The position numbers and the translations under genes are program-made. Positions 1 through 13,425 of a DNA stretch of 64,000 nt are shown here, piece after piece. Each line of letters begins with the position of its first letter. The first letter of the stretch is position 1. Where the stretch lies: contig CM030715.1 of assembly GCA_017979445.1 (NCBI GenBank), forward strand, positions 36,143,756-36,207,755. Direction: 5' to 3'. The notes under the pieces were generated by a model that searched no databases, was not told the DNA's origin, and saw only the letters and a program-made list of their open reading frames with translations. This DNA is from Akebia trifoliata. Taxonomy: Eukaryota; Streptophyta; Magnoliopsida; Ranunculales; Lardizabalaceae.

Positions 1-57
1 GAAACTTTTTAGAAATGGAACCTGAATTTGTTGTTAAAAAAAAGAGTTGTGAAAAAT

Positions 58-199
58 GCACGTAGTCTTGGTATATGGCTGATGTGGCAAGAGCACAAAA
101 TCTTAGAACATTTTCATCAGGATACACAGGAAAAAGATGTGTGATTCTATGGCCTTGCCACATCAGCCATGTACCCAAGCATGCATCAAGACCGCGTGC
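58..199. mobile_element. MITE-like hairpin (GGCTGATGTGGCAAG family)
   Basis: Left arm GCACGTAGTCTTGG...GGCTGATGTGGCAAG pairs with CTTGCCACATCAGCC...CAAGACCGCGTGC. Related members at about 38,600 and 60,429. Confidence 0.7.
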
Positions 200-355
200 A
201 TTCATCATTATTCTTTAAAAAAAAAAAAAAAAAAAAACTCAACCATCTCCTCCCACAATTTTCTCTACACCTGGTCAATGGGATGATTTTCCAATACACT
301 TAACCCGCATGCCATTAATTCCTCAGCTTCCTATATTTATTTTTGGGAGAGATTT

Positions 356-434
356 TATTGACACACCACTTATGCTCATGCCACCCCAATTCATATGTCA
401 ATCATGGCGTTAGCAACAGTTGGTGTGGCAATAA
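356..434. mobile_element. Tiny MITE (TTGCCACACCAAC family)
   Basis: Inverted ends TTATTGACACACCAC and GTTGGTGTGGCAATAA around about 45 bp. Relatives at 12,340 and 51,779. Confidence 0.6.
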
Positions 435-2091
435 CAGCTCTGTTTTTAAATTTTTTAAACAGCCCAATTAAATATATATATATATGAATACAACGTTTAC
501 TGAAGTAAAATTTAGAAATTCCACACCCGTTATTCAATATTAATTTGGGAGATGATGTGATGATCCATCACTTCAATCTGCAAATTTATTTACCTTTTAG
601 CCCTTGAAATCAAAACCCTACTAGTACTATACACCGTTGTATTGAGAGCTGTTGACGAAGAAGAAACCAAACAGAAACCTTTGAGATGAGTCAGAGGAGT
701 AGTTGGGTTATGAGTAGCCCAATAACCAATATTCTTACTTAAATGTTTTGCCCTTTTTTTAAAGCAATATGTGATTAATATATGAGTCGTACTAGCCTCA
801 CTAACTTTGAAAGATTTCAACTCTTACCAAGAGTCATTGACAGACGTAGTGCCATCCAAAAACATGACCCCATGCGGACAAAAATTTTTCAACTTTAATT
901 TTTTTTTTCAAAAATATTATTTTTCACAGTTAAATTTTAAATTTAAGTTTGGAAATTTCGTTAAAATTCTAAAATTGCCCATTTTCAGAAAAAACTTGGA
1001 TGAAGCCCAAATTTTATTATTTTTTGGATCTGAATTTTTAGATCAAATCTTAAGGGCTGTGGTTTTGGATTGCAAATGTGGTAATTTTGAGCAAAACGAC
1101 CCTTAGTAAGACATAAAATCTTACTACGTTAGTGTGGTAAGTGTTTTTCTTTAACATTATCGAAGACCAAGAGAGGGATTCCTCGTTTGCCGCGTTGTTT
1201 ACGCAAGCGAGACTTTCGAGAAGACGACCTAAGAGAATTCAGACCCAATCCCATCCCACTGTTCTCGCACGCCTCATCGGCGATTTTTTTTTTCTTCCGA
1301 TTTTTAGATTCGAAATGGGTGTAAACTTTAAGGACACTTTTGAGTTTGACCCCATTTCTTAAAGAGTTGCTACTGACACCCCAACTTTTACTTATTACAT
1401 CCATTTTCTTTTTATTTATCTTACCTAATAACTAAAGATTAAAACACACCCTTCAAAAATTATAAAGATTTAACTTTTCGAACTTCAATATTAATCATAA
1501 GTATTAATTATAGTGATAAAGTCATACTAAAGGTTTGAATTTTTTTGATAATATGTAATTGGGAGTTGAATATGAGAGAGGAACTCAATTTTTTCTTAGG
1601 TTTCAATTTTACGTTCTTAATTTATGATTGTTGTGGGATAAATTATTGATTTAAAGTTTTTGATGGTGGATCTGATTTTGATCTCTTATTTTTTCAAAGA
1701 ATCTGTCGAAATCCTCAAGAGATCAAGAGAAAAGTTGAATCTTTCAATCAAAGATAAAAATTTGCTAAACTTATACTAAAGTGGAAGGGGTTTCATGTTG
1801 GAGGAATTACAAAGGTTTGACGCAAATTTTAATCTCAACATTACAAAACATTGTAATACTCGTTCAAAACATTTCAATAGTTATTTACATTTATGACTAA
1901 ACTGATGTAAAATCCTAACACCCAAAAATAGAAATCTTAAGAAAAGAGAGAGAGGGAGATAGTTTTTATTGGTATCCCAAGTTCTACTTATTCTCGACTA
2001 TTTATTTTTTTTCTTTATTTTTAATTAGGGTGTGACAAATAAAAGTTGAGGAGCTAATAGCAGCTCTTTTTATTAAATTGTTTTATGGGTT
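435..2091. other. Intergenic, no gene seen
   Basis: AT-rich. A less AT-rich patch at about 1,140-1,330 (CGCGTTGTTTACGCAAGCG) looks like an old leader or exon fragment, but no convincing frame or splice pair was found. Sequences at 1,365 and 2,030 resemble the ends of a 'CACCCCAACTTTTACTTATT' MITE family also present near 43,650 and 48,550. Confidence 0.5.
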
Positions 2092-2275
2092 TTGTTAACA
2101 TGTGCCCTAAGACACATGGTTAAGATGCGCTAAATACACCTTCAAAATAAGCATTTGAGGATATTTTTGGTATGAAAAGATTTTTTGAGGGTATTTTTGA
2201 TAGGAAAATAAAATTGGAAGGTGTATTTAATTATCTTAACGTGTCCCCTTAAGTCACATGTGATGTGAACATAAT
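2092..2275. mobile_element. MITE-like hairpin
   Basis: Left TAACATGTGCCCTAAGACAC...TAAATACACCTT pairs with AAGGTGTATTTAATTATC...AAGTCACATGTGA. A related half-copy lies at about 62,630-62,695 (GAGGTGTATTT, GTGTGCCCTTAGGGCAC). Confidence 0.6.
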
Positions 2276-5200
2276 CCTTTATTTATTTGGGTGTGAATGG
2301 TCAATTGGCCATGAAGTGATGCAAATTGCTTACTGTGAAGACAGAGACAAGGCGTAACTGTCATTTTCCAATGGTTAAGTCGTTATCTACCTCAGGGCTC
2401 AGGAAGGAAGGCCTAGGCTAGCGTTTTAACGACTCAGTAAGTGGTCCTCAACTCATTCTTCCCCTAATTATAATATGTTGATTAACTCAAATTTTTTTTG
2501 TTTTACATTTTTCTCATAAATTTAGAATCCTTAATTTACATATTTTTATAGCAAATAATGTATAAGATAAAATCATAAAAATATGAAGTTAAGGGTCCTT
2601 GCATCCTTCATCTTAGGATGAATCCACGATACCGTCAAAGAGAAGGCGAGAGATAACACATAATTGGTGATATTTGAGAAAGGGTATTTCTTTAGGGTAT
2701 TAGTCTATAAGTGATCTTGAGAGAAGAGAATTCGCCCTAAAATTAAACAATAGAGACATCTTGTTTAAGAAAATATTTTAAGCTAGCGTCAAGTAACAAC
2801 TAGATTTCCAATTCACAATATATTTAAGTGGCAAATCATATATCCATGGAAGTATGGGAATTTTACTTTAAAAAATGTCGAAACTACTTTTTCTAATTCA
2901 TTATTAATCATAAAAGTTAAATTTTTATGAGTAGTATATAAAAAAAATTAATAAAATTATTATTGAAATTTACAATATAAACTTCATAGTTAAGCTTAGA
3001 TTTCTAATAATGGATTGCATACAAACATCTCAAGAGAACATTAATTCCAAAGGATCCAATTTTTTTTTTTTTTTTGGTTAAGTGAATTATGTACTAAAAA
3101 GAGATCTTCATTAGAAGATACTTATTCACCACACCAAGAGAGAAAAATAGGAGTCGGTTTGATTTTCTTTGTTGGATAGGCTTGTTTTGGTAATTTTGCT
3201 TGGAGAAAGAAATAAAGAGGTAAAAAAAAATTGTGATTGTATGGGCGAGTACATGTAGGTAAAAAAAATTACCTCACCCCGAGACTCATATCTTGATGAA
3301 AACCTTCATTTGATTCTTGTATGAAATCCCAAATATGAGAGAACTTCCAAATTCAAAATTTTTTGATGATCAAGTTAGAATAATTAAAATGACTGAATTA
3401 AAGAATGAGTCTAAAAATCCTTTACCTATATATTTATTTTAGTATTTATAAACTTAAAGAACTCTTCTACTTTTGATAATTTTCATCAGGAAATTTTGCA
3501 AATATTCATTATCCTTAATAATAGAGATCGTTTCATTATTATCTTCTTAATTACATGTTGAATTAGAATTTTTCTATTCAAAATTATGTTCTAGTTTGAT
3601 TTGAATATATATCTATAATCATAATCCTAAGATCTCAAGAAATCTTTTTTTAGGATTTACTTTGATTCTCTTATTATTTCCATCTCTTCTTATTAAAAGG
3701 ATCACTGGAGTTGAGTTAAGATATATATGTCTTAATTAACTAAACCATTCCTCTGCCGAGTGAATTTATTAACTTTAACATGTGTCTTGTCTGACTTAGC
3801 CTTCTCTTGTCTTAGTGGTCATATGGAGACCTCTTATTAATCCATGGCCATGTCATCTAATCGTTACTATACACCCATAGTTAAAAAATGAGAATGCATT
3901 AGTAATATAAGATCATGTACCTAGAGATTGGTAGTGGAAGAGCTAACAACATGAGTGTTCTTCTCCCAGAGTTAGGGAATGGGATTGTAACTAAGCATGG
4001 ACATAGTAACAAAAAACAAAATTATATTTTGTTTTTTTGAAAAAAAACAGTTAAAGCACTTCTTGTACCTCTGACGATTAAAACGATAAAAAATGACTTT
4101 TTTTTTTTCTTTCAAAAAGTCTTGTTTTTTTTAAGTCACTTTTTTTTTTCTTCCATTTTAAACGTGTTGTTTGCGTTTTAAAATAATAATATGCATAATT
4201 ATGTTTGAAAGCATGTTATATTGAAAATATTAAATAAATATCTTATGTATTAGTAGATATGTACAATTTTCATAATTTTTAAAATATTTTTTATATTTTT
4301 ATGTTTTATCGTTTTTCCCCATTTCTTTTTCATTTTTTATTTTTCCAAAATTTTTCCTTACCGCTTTAAACCCGTACTCCAACTTTGTGACTATGAGCAT
4401 AGGCCATGTGCCCTACTGCACTAAGAGGAATTAATAGATATCCTTCTCTAGGTGTATGGAAGACATGAATGTACTTATCATCAAAGAAAGATCTTGCTAT
4501 AGAATATCAACGGGACTCATAATTGAAGAATAAAGAAGTCGTGAACATATCCGCAACCAATGGCAAGGTTGGCAGAAACAGAAATGTTCTCAGTTACATT
4601 TACAAGAGAGGAAGTTAATGAAAATGGGTGTAAGCCTATATATGAAAATTTATCCTTTATTTAGTTTTTAATGTGATTCCAGTTAACAAACAATAATGAA
4701 TCTGACTTTGAATCGATATTGTCTTTAATTGGTCTCACACTACTGCTCAGAACAGGGAATTTAAAAGAGGTTAGCATTTCTATGTATCTCAACGTGGAGG
4801 GACAACAGAAATCACTCTCACAATACGTATTGCACATAATGATTTGAAAAAAAACATGAGGAATAGTTAATAATTATATTATTGAAAAATTAATAAAAAA
4901 AATATTCTTTTTAATCATTTTCAAGTTTGGACACTTTCCTCATGTGTAGTTTAGGTTTATATCATTAGGTTAAAAAGTACTGTAGTAGTAGTAGGTGTTA
5001 TTATCAATTATTTAAGTTTGTCAAGATAATCTTAGCAAGCATTTATATTTAATTTGAATAAGTTGGAAATCAAATACACAAATTTGCAAAACAGTTAAAA
5101 TTTTAAACTGATGGGATTTCTTCAATGCACATGATGATATACTTAGGGACATATATGGGAATGTTATAACTAATATGAACAAATGGTTACATGAAAACTG

Positions 5201-6186
5201 GTAAATTCGACAGGACAAAGGCCCATGAATTTTATAAACGAAATTCTTGATGTTCTATATTCGATGGGTTAGAGCTGTCGAATTTCTCCCATTCTCCATT
5301 AATTTGACGATTTTGACCTATTGAAAAGAAAAAATTTGACAACGAAAAATTCGACCCCTTAGTCAGTCAAATTTAGGTTTTTTTTTTTTTCACATTGTCC
5401 TGAGTCATATTAACTAATCGGCTCAAAGGAGTTATTTACAATGTCAAAGAGAAACAGAAATAGTGGATCTCCATGCCTTGAACCCCTAGAACTCTAGAAC
5501 AAACATTGAAAATTGAAGATAAAAAGCACTGAAGCAATCATTTCTCACTATTACTAAACTTACTAGGATAAAGATGGATATATCGATGTGAATGTTGGCC
5601 ACTGATTTAGAACTCAATGGTTTACTTAAAATGGGTGTAGGCTTCTAGAGTGCAATCTGACCGACACTTCCTAATACAATTGAAAGTAAAGCACTAGACT
5701 TGGAGAAATATTTACGCCTTTTAATAAAGAATCGACATCCTTAATAGTGGTGGTATACCTCATGCATGAAATCTTGACAAGTGTAATTAAATGGGTATGG
5801 AGAATAGGCCCTCCTTTTGGCATCTCTCTCACTCTGAGTTACAATGTAGCAACTGGCTACAGAGGATCATTTGGGCAAGCAAGTGAAAGACAATGAATGA
5901 CTCATCATGTCCCACTTTTCACCTTTCTTTCTCTTTTTTAAGTAATAATGTGGTAGTAGCCCCACACACAATGCTATGAAACAAAACTATTAGGAAACAT
6001 GGGGGAACATCAAAAGCATATGAATATTGGATTCACCTCCCATGGTTCCACCTGTTCTCATTAATTATCGTATCCTTTTTAATTAGAAGATTAATTAATT
6101 AGCGAAGACTTTCTAATTAGAAAATCAGCATTCTCAATCTTTTCCCTCACCTTCTGCCTACAATTGGTATTGAGTAATTATTTTCT
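2276..6186. other. Intergenic, no gene seen
   Basis: AT-rich with poly(A) and poly(T) tracts. No frame longer than about 65 codons and no recognised domain. Confidence 0.6.
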
Positions 6187-6382
6187 AACTCCCCCACAAG
6201 GCATGCTCAAAATACTCTCTTGATGTTGCATGAGCTAGAATCATTGATTTTATGCTTCATGATACACATCTACACATCCCCATATATTTTATGCAAATGT
6301 GTAACCATGAGACATAAAATCTATGGTTCTCACACATGTCACATTAAGAGAGTATTTTGAGTATGCCTCGTGGGGGAGTCAT
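6187..6382. mobile_element. Long hairpin, MITE-like
   Basis: The arms are inverted copies over almost the whole 195 bp: ACTCCCCCACAAGGCATGCT... pairs with ...AGTATGCCTCGTGGGGGAGT, and the inner parts (GATTTTATGCTTCATG / ACCATGAGACATAAAATC) also pair. No clear target duplication found. Confidence 0.75.
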
Positions 6383-7700
6383 ATTATCACAACTCTTTGT
6401 ATTTTCTAGGTGTTGATACCAACATTTCAACCAAACCCCTCTTGGCTTATTTATCATTAATCAATAATTTCATTTTCATAGAAAAAAAATACTTAAATTA
6501 AAAAAAATAAACAATGGTATGTAAGCTACCTAACCTTTGTCATTTAAATAAAATTACAGAATTCTCAAAGTGTGGCAGAGTGAATTAATGAAATATTGGA
6601 GCTATCATTTTAACTCATTCAAGACATAGGCATTCTTTTGTTTTGTTTTATAGAGTGGGTGCAGCATAGATCCCTTTCGATGCAACCCCATTGTCTCTTC
6701 TCTCTCATGAGACCAAAACCAACGTAAGAGACCAGTTTTCAAGGCGTTTTAAGTATCTCGAAACTTGTGTTAGAGAGAGGAACAACACGTTAATGTCAAA
6801 GTCTTGCAAATCCAGCACAGGTTGTCGACCATTTCCATCCAACCCCACACACACCACACCAAACCAAGTTAGCATTCATTGCTACCACACGCATACTCAT
6901 GAACCAATTGCCCTCATTAATCTCTCTCTCTCTCTCTCCTCTTCGATAAATACTCTTGAGAAAAAGCTGGAGTCGTTGGAAAAAGACAAAAAAAAAAAAA
7001 AAAAAACTAAACACCCTTCCGTGTTGTCTAGGTATCGAGGTCGTGTCAACAAATAAAAACAATGGAGAACGAAGAGGAAAGAAAGCTTATGTAGGTAGGG
7101 TCCATAGTACTGGTTCCCCACATGCATTTTATCCAATGACATACAGCCCCTAATCTTTTGACTTTGTAACAAATCATTCCTTATTCAATTTTTGTCCAAG
7201 TCTTCTAACCTAACTTCAATTATTAAATTTTAGGATTGGGAGGAATTAACATGTCGAGATAATTAAACAATAAAAAAAAAAGAAGTGAGAAACATTTTTC
7301 TTATTAACTTAAGGATCTTTTTGTTCAAATGGATTGTTACATTGGCAACCCAACACCACAACCCTCTAGATTCATGGAGAAACTCAAATAAAAAACATTT
7401 AAAAAACAATTACCTTTGCGCTTGATCAAGGATTTCGAAAATGGACGACAATCAAACTTCCACGTAACACTTAAATTTAAAAGCAAAATTCAACACTAAA
7501 AAATAATATTTTAATTTTATTTTAAAGTTCATAGAATGTTATCCTCTACAAACCTAAAGCATCGGATCATGGTTTTGGATTCCAAAAATTGAGTCCTAGC
7601 AAGGGTGAAATAATTACTAACTTAATAAGGCTAGTTGGACTCTATAACAAATGTGTGAAGTGGATGAGAATAGACATGACTAGACTTTTAAAGACAATCT
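6383..7700. other. Intergenic with one promoter-like stretch
   Basis: Around 6,840-6,960 a CAC-rich then CT-rich stretch resembles a plant leader, followed by a poly(A) run, but no gene body follows. The flank of the 400-bp tandem repeat begins near 7,600. Confidence 0.5.
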
Positions 7701-8500
7701 ATCATCCTCAAAGTTATAACATTTATCAAAGGGGGTGTCACATAACTCAAAAAGAGGGGGTAGATTTATTGTAAGATTCATACTTAATATTATATTTTAG
7801 GTTTTGTTGGGGGTAAGATTTGAACTCAAGACCTTATTTTCTCTTTATTTGACCGTTTGGATCTCCTTACATTTAAAAATGGGCCAATTAAGGTCCAAAC
7901 GATTTTTTTTTTAATTCATTAGATTGTTGGGCTTCTTTGTACTGTTTGGGCTTTAACTATTCTAGAGTTCTATATGTAGGAACACATACTGCAAATAAAA
8001 ACTTTTGATCTCCACTAACTGATTCGATCGATGATTGCATTGTGGATATCATCCTAAGGGGGTGAAGTTGGTTTTAAAGACAGTGCCTTCTCTATGCCTT
8101 ATCATCCTCAAAGTTATAACATTTATCAAAGGGGGTGTCACATAACTCAAAAAGAGGGGGTAGATTTATTGTAAGATTCATACTTAATATTATATTTTAG
8201 GTTTTGTTGAGGGTAAGATTTAAACTCATGATCTTATTTTCTCTTTATTTGACCGTTTGGATCTCCTCACATTTAAAAACGGGCCAATTAAGGTCCAAAC
8301 GTTTGTTTCTTTAATTCATTGGACCGTTGGGCTTCTTTGTACCGTTTGAGCTTTAACTATTCTAGAGTTCTATATGTAAGAACACAGACTGCAAATAAAA
8401 ACTTTTGATCTTCACTGACTGATTCGATCGACGATTGCATTGTGGATATTATCCTAAGGGGGTGAAATTGGTTTTAAAGACAGTGCCTTCTCTGTGCCTT
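7701..8500. repeat. 400-bp tandem duplication
   Basis: Units 7701-8100 and 8101-8500, both starting ATCATCCTCAAAGTTATAAC and ending in the AGTGCCTTCTCT(A/G)TGCCTT block, differ at only a handful of positions. A further partial copy of the upstream part lies at about 8,600-8,730. No gene recognised inside. Confidence 0.9.
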
Positions 8501-8739
8501 AGTCATTCAATTAAACTAGTAAATTCATTCCAATTATTCTTATTATTTGATTTAATATAATTTTTTTCTAATTCAGATTTATATATTAGGATCAACAATA
8601 CTTACTTAATATGACTAATTGGACTCTATAACAAATGTGTGAAGTGGGTGAAAAGAGATGGCATGATAATAGACTTTTAAGGACAATCTATCATCCTCAA
8701 AGTTACAACATTTATTAAAGGGGGTGTCACATATCTTCA

Positions 8740-10719
8740 AATAGGTCTCATTCCTGGAGCTACACATACTCTCTTTTGCTTGAAAGAATAAAATTGGATC
8801 ACCATGCGCAAGAAACGCAAGAGTGGGATTAACTGTACAATGGGTTCCACTAGTTATCTATCATTTGCTAGGACACCATCACAGTACGAGGTAATATTAA
8901 CTAAAATTAAAATATTGTGAGATTATTTCATCTTAATCGTACATGTGTTACCTGGAGATATTTTTAGCATGAATGATACTAAAGTGGATGATGCCATCAA
9001 GGAAACCCGAACCAATCATCCAAGTCTGAGTTTCAATCTTTCTCCCAAATCCAACTTTGAACCATTTAGGTAAGACTAGAGAAAAATTAGCCCAGGACCC
9101 ACAAGAGTAGTTGGTTGTCTCAGAGATAGATGATCTGATCAGCATAATATGATTAAGAACAAATCGAATACAACAAAAACTACAAATTAATAAAGATATT
9201 ACTTATATGTTCGATTAATTGTAGATTTACTAGAGAAATACTATAATTTTGCCTCTAATTAGATTGATTTTAAATGCGACTAGTCCTATCCAACACTGAT
9301 CGTTGACTATCCTAATTGTGGGAAGGAAGAAAAAAAAATGCCATGAGATCCTTGGAACGAAAAAAACCACTATAAATACCGGATACCCATCACACACCCA
9401 TTAAGATCGATACTATGTTTTTTTAATGAGATAGAATATCATTTATAAATCTAACAATCTGACTTCTAATTCCTCAATTGTGAGTCAAAATTAACAACGA
9501 CTTCTTCAAAAAAATCAAACTTTTGAGAATAAAATCTGAGAAAATTATGATATAGAGCATTTATTTGTTATTGAAATTGAATAATAATGTAGAAAATTAA
9601 TGGATGCTAATGTACAAGAGCAATAAAAATTAACGACTTCACATTCTCTTTATATTTTAATTTTAGTTAAAGTACATTTACTTCAATATATCTCTTGTTT
9701 AGTGTTTGATTAAATAACTAATTTCTTATAAATAAAATAAATTTGCCAATCAAGTTCCTTAAAAGGGTTACCCAGATCTGGGGTCCATGATGGTGATCCA
9801 CAACAAACTAATTGGTTTCGGGTGTATCAGGTAATTGGGTACCCATTGACACCATTACAGGTTAAGCAAATCCTAGTGCGTTCCTGGGCATAAGCTAATT
9901 TTGACTGAGCTTGGCCTAGAATTAATGGCTGAGAAATTTCAGTCCATATGAAATTATATTGGGCTTGGGCTTTGGCTGAGTTGGCAAAATTAATAACTGA
10001 GCAAGTTTAGTCACTATAAATTCATGTTAGGCTTGGGCTTAGCTCATGACATGAGGCGTTTTTTCGAAGGTTTATGAAAGAAGTTTAGTGGGTTACCTTA
10101 CAGAGAGTAGAGTGGCAAGCCAACTGCAGGTCTCTTTTGAGCACCACATGACTCAAACAATGAGATTCAAACTTTCCCCATAAAAATCTTATGGGGATAA
10201 AAATTATGCTCAATATAACCATCAGCTGTGTTACATATTGCAATCCAATCTTGAAGCTATCTGGTAATTGAATTAGGGGAATGTTAGGAACAAGAGGAAT
10301 GTAATTGGCCCAGCTTATTCACGTAATGTTCCAGTTTTTGTCATATTGTTTCAATAATAGATCATCAATAAAACCGGGAACGTAACCCGTGATTTTCTCC
10401 ACGAACCCTGTCACTGAACGTTCTTGTTCTCTTTCTTTCATTCATTGTGATTATTTTTTTTTTTGGTTTCCTTTACACAGATTTTATTTGAATCAAGGAG
10501 TTAAACTTGTAGAGGCTTAAATTGGTAAGATATCTAGACCCTACACATGTCCAAAAGCTAGAGTAGTAGGAGACTATAACGAAATGATTTTTGCTTCTAA
10601 GTGGTACCTAGGACATCCAGCTTGTCTGAAGGGTAGAGCTTGAATGTTAGCTCTGCCTAGTATATAGATTGAGCAGTGAAGATTTTTGGATTGTCTCTGA
10701 ATCAACCCAGATCCCTTAA
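8740..10719. other. Intergenic, no gene seen
   Basis: AT-rich. Two imperfect 68-bp repeats (starts about 9,923 and 9,991, with TTGGGCTTGGGCTT) are the only structure noted. Confidence 0.5.
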
Positions 10720-11165
10720 TTTCAGGAAAGATCCTAGGAATCAAGAAAATGGATAATGGAGTCCATGCAAATCTTTTTCTTTCACAGTAAATTCTCCTAA
10801 AAGTAAGGAATCCCTGTGGGAGATTCCTGAAGATCAGGAATCTCGAGGAGATTCCTTATTCGAAGAGATTTCTAAGAAGAATTATAAATAGAGAAAGAGA
10901 CTTAGAGGGAAGGGGTCCCAAAGGCGAGAAAGCCCATTATACGTTAACTTGAGAGCTAACTTAATCATCAGAGGGTTTTTGGCAGGTATGACACCAGTAT
11001 CACCATTCAATAGAGGAAACAAGGAACGTAGGGTGAGTAGAAGGAGCTGAGTTGTTAGAGGTAACTCAAAATCACATCTACAAAACATGCCCAACACTTC
11101 TCCATTGAAAAGGCCTATGGACAAAAATATTGTATTCAAGCCCATTAAGAAGATTGTTAAACCAA
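10720..11165 (+). mobile_element. Probable LTR-retrotransposon LTR fragment
   Basis: A TATAAATAGAG promoter-like site (10885) is followed by ATCATCAGAGGGTTTTTGGC, a block common in plant Ty3-type LTRs downstream of the TATA. No second LTR, primer site or coding part found, so a solo or truncated LTR. Its ends are not defined. Confidence 0.45.
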
Positions 11166-13100
11166 AGTGTTAAGAGATCCCCAATAAAGGTGATTGAGGT
11201 ATAATAAAGGGTGCCACGTGGGTCATCAAATAAAGTTCCACCTTGAAAATTGATCAGCCAAAAAACGCATAATCAACAAATTAGAATTAAAAGAAAGAGT
11301 AAGATGAGAGGAGAGTTACATACGCAAAAAAGTAATAATTGATTCTAATCGTTATCTACAGACAAAGATTGGATGGATTGCAAGACAAATCCAAGACCAT
11401 TACACAACTTAATACCCAATTAGAACATAAAACCGAATCTTCATCTCAACAATCCCTATCATCAGAAAACAACAAACTACAACCGTCAGATGAAGCTGTT
11501 TGATAGCAATACCTCTAGTTGATGGATTAACTTCACCCACAGAAGTCTCACCAAATCACCATACCCATACCCACTGTAAAGTGATGTGAGTATAGTCGAT
11601 AGACAGATTTTCTTTCCTGATAGCTACTAGACCAAGACCCAGTACTGATCTCTTATGACATTTTACTTGTTTGCATTGGCTGGGCCATCCCATTCTTACC
11701 CAAATCGAATAAATGGGTCACGTGTCCTCCGTATAAAACAAATGTGCTTGTCGATTCTAACTTATAAATTGGTGTCCCTCTCGCTCATCTATTTTGTTTA
11801 TAAAATTAAACATGATATTAGGGCCATTAATGCATGATATAATTCCTCAGGTGACTTGCTTCTTCTTACCAAGTCCTAACTAATATCTTTGACTATGGGC
11901 CTATTTGGTAACGCTGTCAGCTTCTGTGGTTCTAAATTACTGTTTCTTTTGTTCAAAATTGCTGTGGTCAAAATTTCGTTTGATAAGCTATATTGGAAAA
12001 GCTGCAATGCTATACACAGAATAGCTCATTGTTGCTTGTTGAAAATAAGTATAATTGTTAGATTCTGATAAATTAATTAGAATATCCTTATATGTTAGAT
12101 TTTAATTAAAATTATTATTATTTCGCAATATCTAACCAATATGGTTAAATATGTAAAATAAAAGGTGAAGTTTAAAAAATTATCTAAATGATAAAAAAAT
12201 TTAATTTATTAAAATTGCTATAGCCATAATAATATTAGATGCAATTAAGGTCATTTGAAACTTCACACTAACAAAATGGATTTTACAAAATTTGTTTACA
12301 ATAATTCTCGTATATATGAGCAAATAATAAAGAGACATACTATTGCCACACCAATTCTTATATAAATCATCAAAAAATTATATACAGTTAGCGTGGTATT
12401 AGTAAAAATTGGTATGACAATATCAACTCTCATAATAAATTTAAAATTTTTCTTTTTTTCTTTTTGTAGTTTTCTATGATTCTCTATAACACACAAGCTT
12501 TGAATAAAGGTTAAAGGGAAGGGACGATTAGGTCATTTCATATGTAATGTATTTCATCGTTTTTGACTTCCCACAAACGCAATTGATCAAAGCTCCTCAA
12601 CCAAGCTTTTAAAATATGGTTGAACGACGCAATCTATTGCAAATCATTGTCAAAGACTCTTGCAATTGTATAAAAGCCTTTTACTACCGCAAAAACATCA
12701 GTTCCCAAGTGTTATCAAACACCACTTAAGTTAGTGACCGAACTTCCATGACCACCTGTCCATGTAATCCAAAAATATGATTGGATGCCAAAGGGATGTA
12801 AAGAGCAGAATTTGGTTTGGACAATCTTTTTCCTAATACTTTCTAGGGTATTTTACAAACACTCCCCATTAAATCGGTAATATTAGATTTACTTCCTTGT
12901 AAAATGCAAGAACAGGTTTACCCCCTTGACCGTGAGTCAACATTACCTTTTCTTGATGATTTAACTTGAAATATGATATTTTTCAAATTTTAATTTATTA
13001 ATTTAAATATTTAAAGAGTATTTTGAAAAAAAAAATTCAAAATTTTTAAATCAAAAAAAAAAAAAAAAAAATGCAACCTTGACATACAGTAAGGGGGGCA
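11166..13100. other. Intergenic with possible DNA-element ends
   Basis: GGGCCTATTTGGTAACGCT at 11,896 and AAGTGTTATCAAACACCACTT at about 12,708-12,728 look like the ends of a degraded DNA element; a tiny MITE sits inside. No gene seen. Confidence 0.4.
12340..12423. mobile_element. Tiny MITE (TTGCCACACCAAC family)
   Basis: TATTGCCACACCAATTC pairs with AAAATTGGTATGACAATA; same inner GCGTGGTATTAG block as the other members. Confidence 0.55.
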
Positions 13101-13183
13101 AGACTAAAGTACCCAAATTTCTCAGGGGGGATATTTCTAAAGTACCCAAATTTCTAATCTTGTTGATAAGTTCTAGAGAGCTT

Positions 13184-13425
13184 AGGTGTTGTTTGGCCAA
13201 CATGAGTCTATGTGAATCAAAAAGCCTCAGTCAGGATGGGAGGGTGACTAAAGTGGTCACCCTAGCCTAAGTCGATATCTTTCTTTATATAATTGTGCTT
13301 TTGTAGGTGTTATTTGGCCAACATGAGTCTATGTGGATCAAAAAGCCTCAGTCAGGATGGGAGGATGACTAAAGTGGTCACCCTAGCCTAAGTCGATATC
13401 TTTCTTTATATAATTGTGATTTTGT
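13184..13425. repeat. 121-bp tandem duplication
   Basis: Units 13184-13304 and 13305-13425, nearly identical (AGGTGTT(G/A)TTTGGCCAAC...ATAATTGTG(C/A)TTTTGT). Smaller repeats of TAAAGTACCCAAATTTCT precede them. Confidence 0.9.

Noticed and set aside
6691..7056. 121-residue frame with CAC-rich and CT-rich parts
   Set aside because: Low-complexity leader-like sequence and a poly(A) run; no domain or splice structure.
10882..11145. 87-residue minus-strand frame
   Set aside because: Overlaps an LTR-like stretch read better on the plus strand; no recognisable protein.
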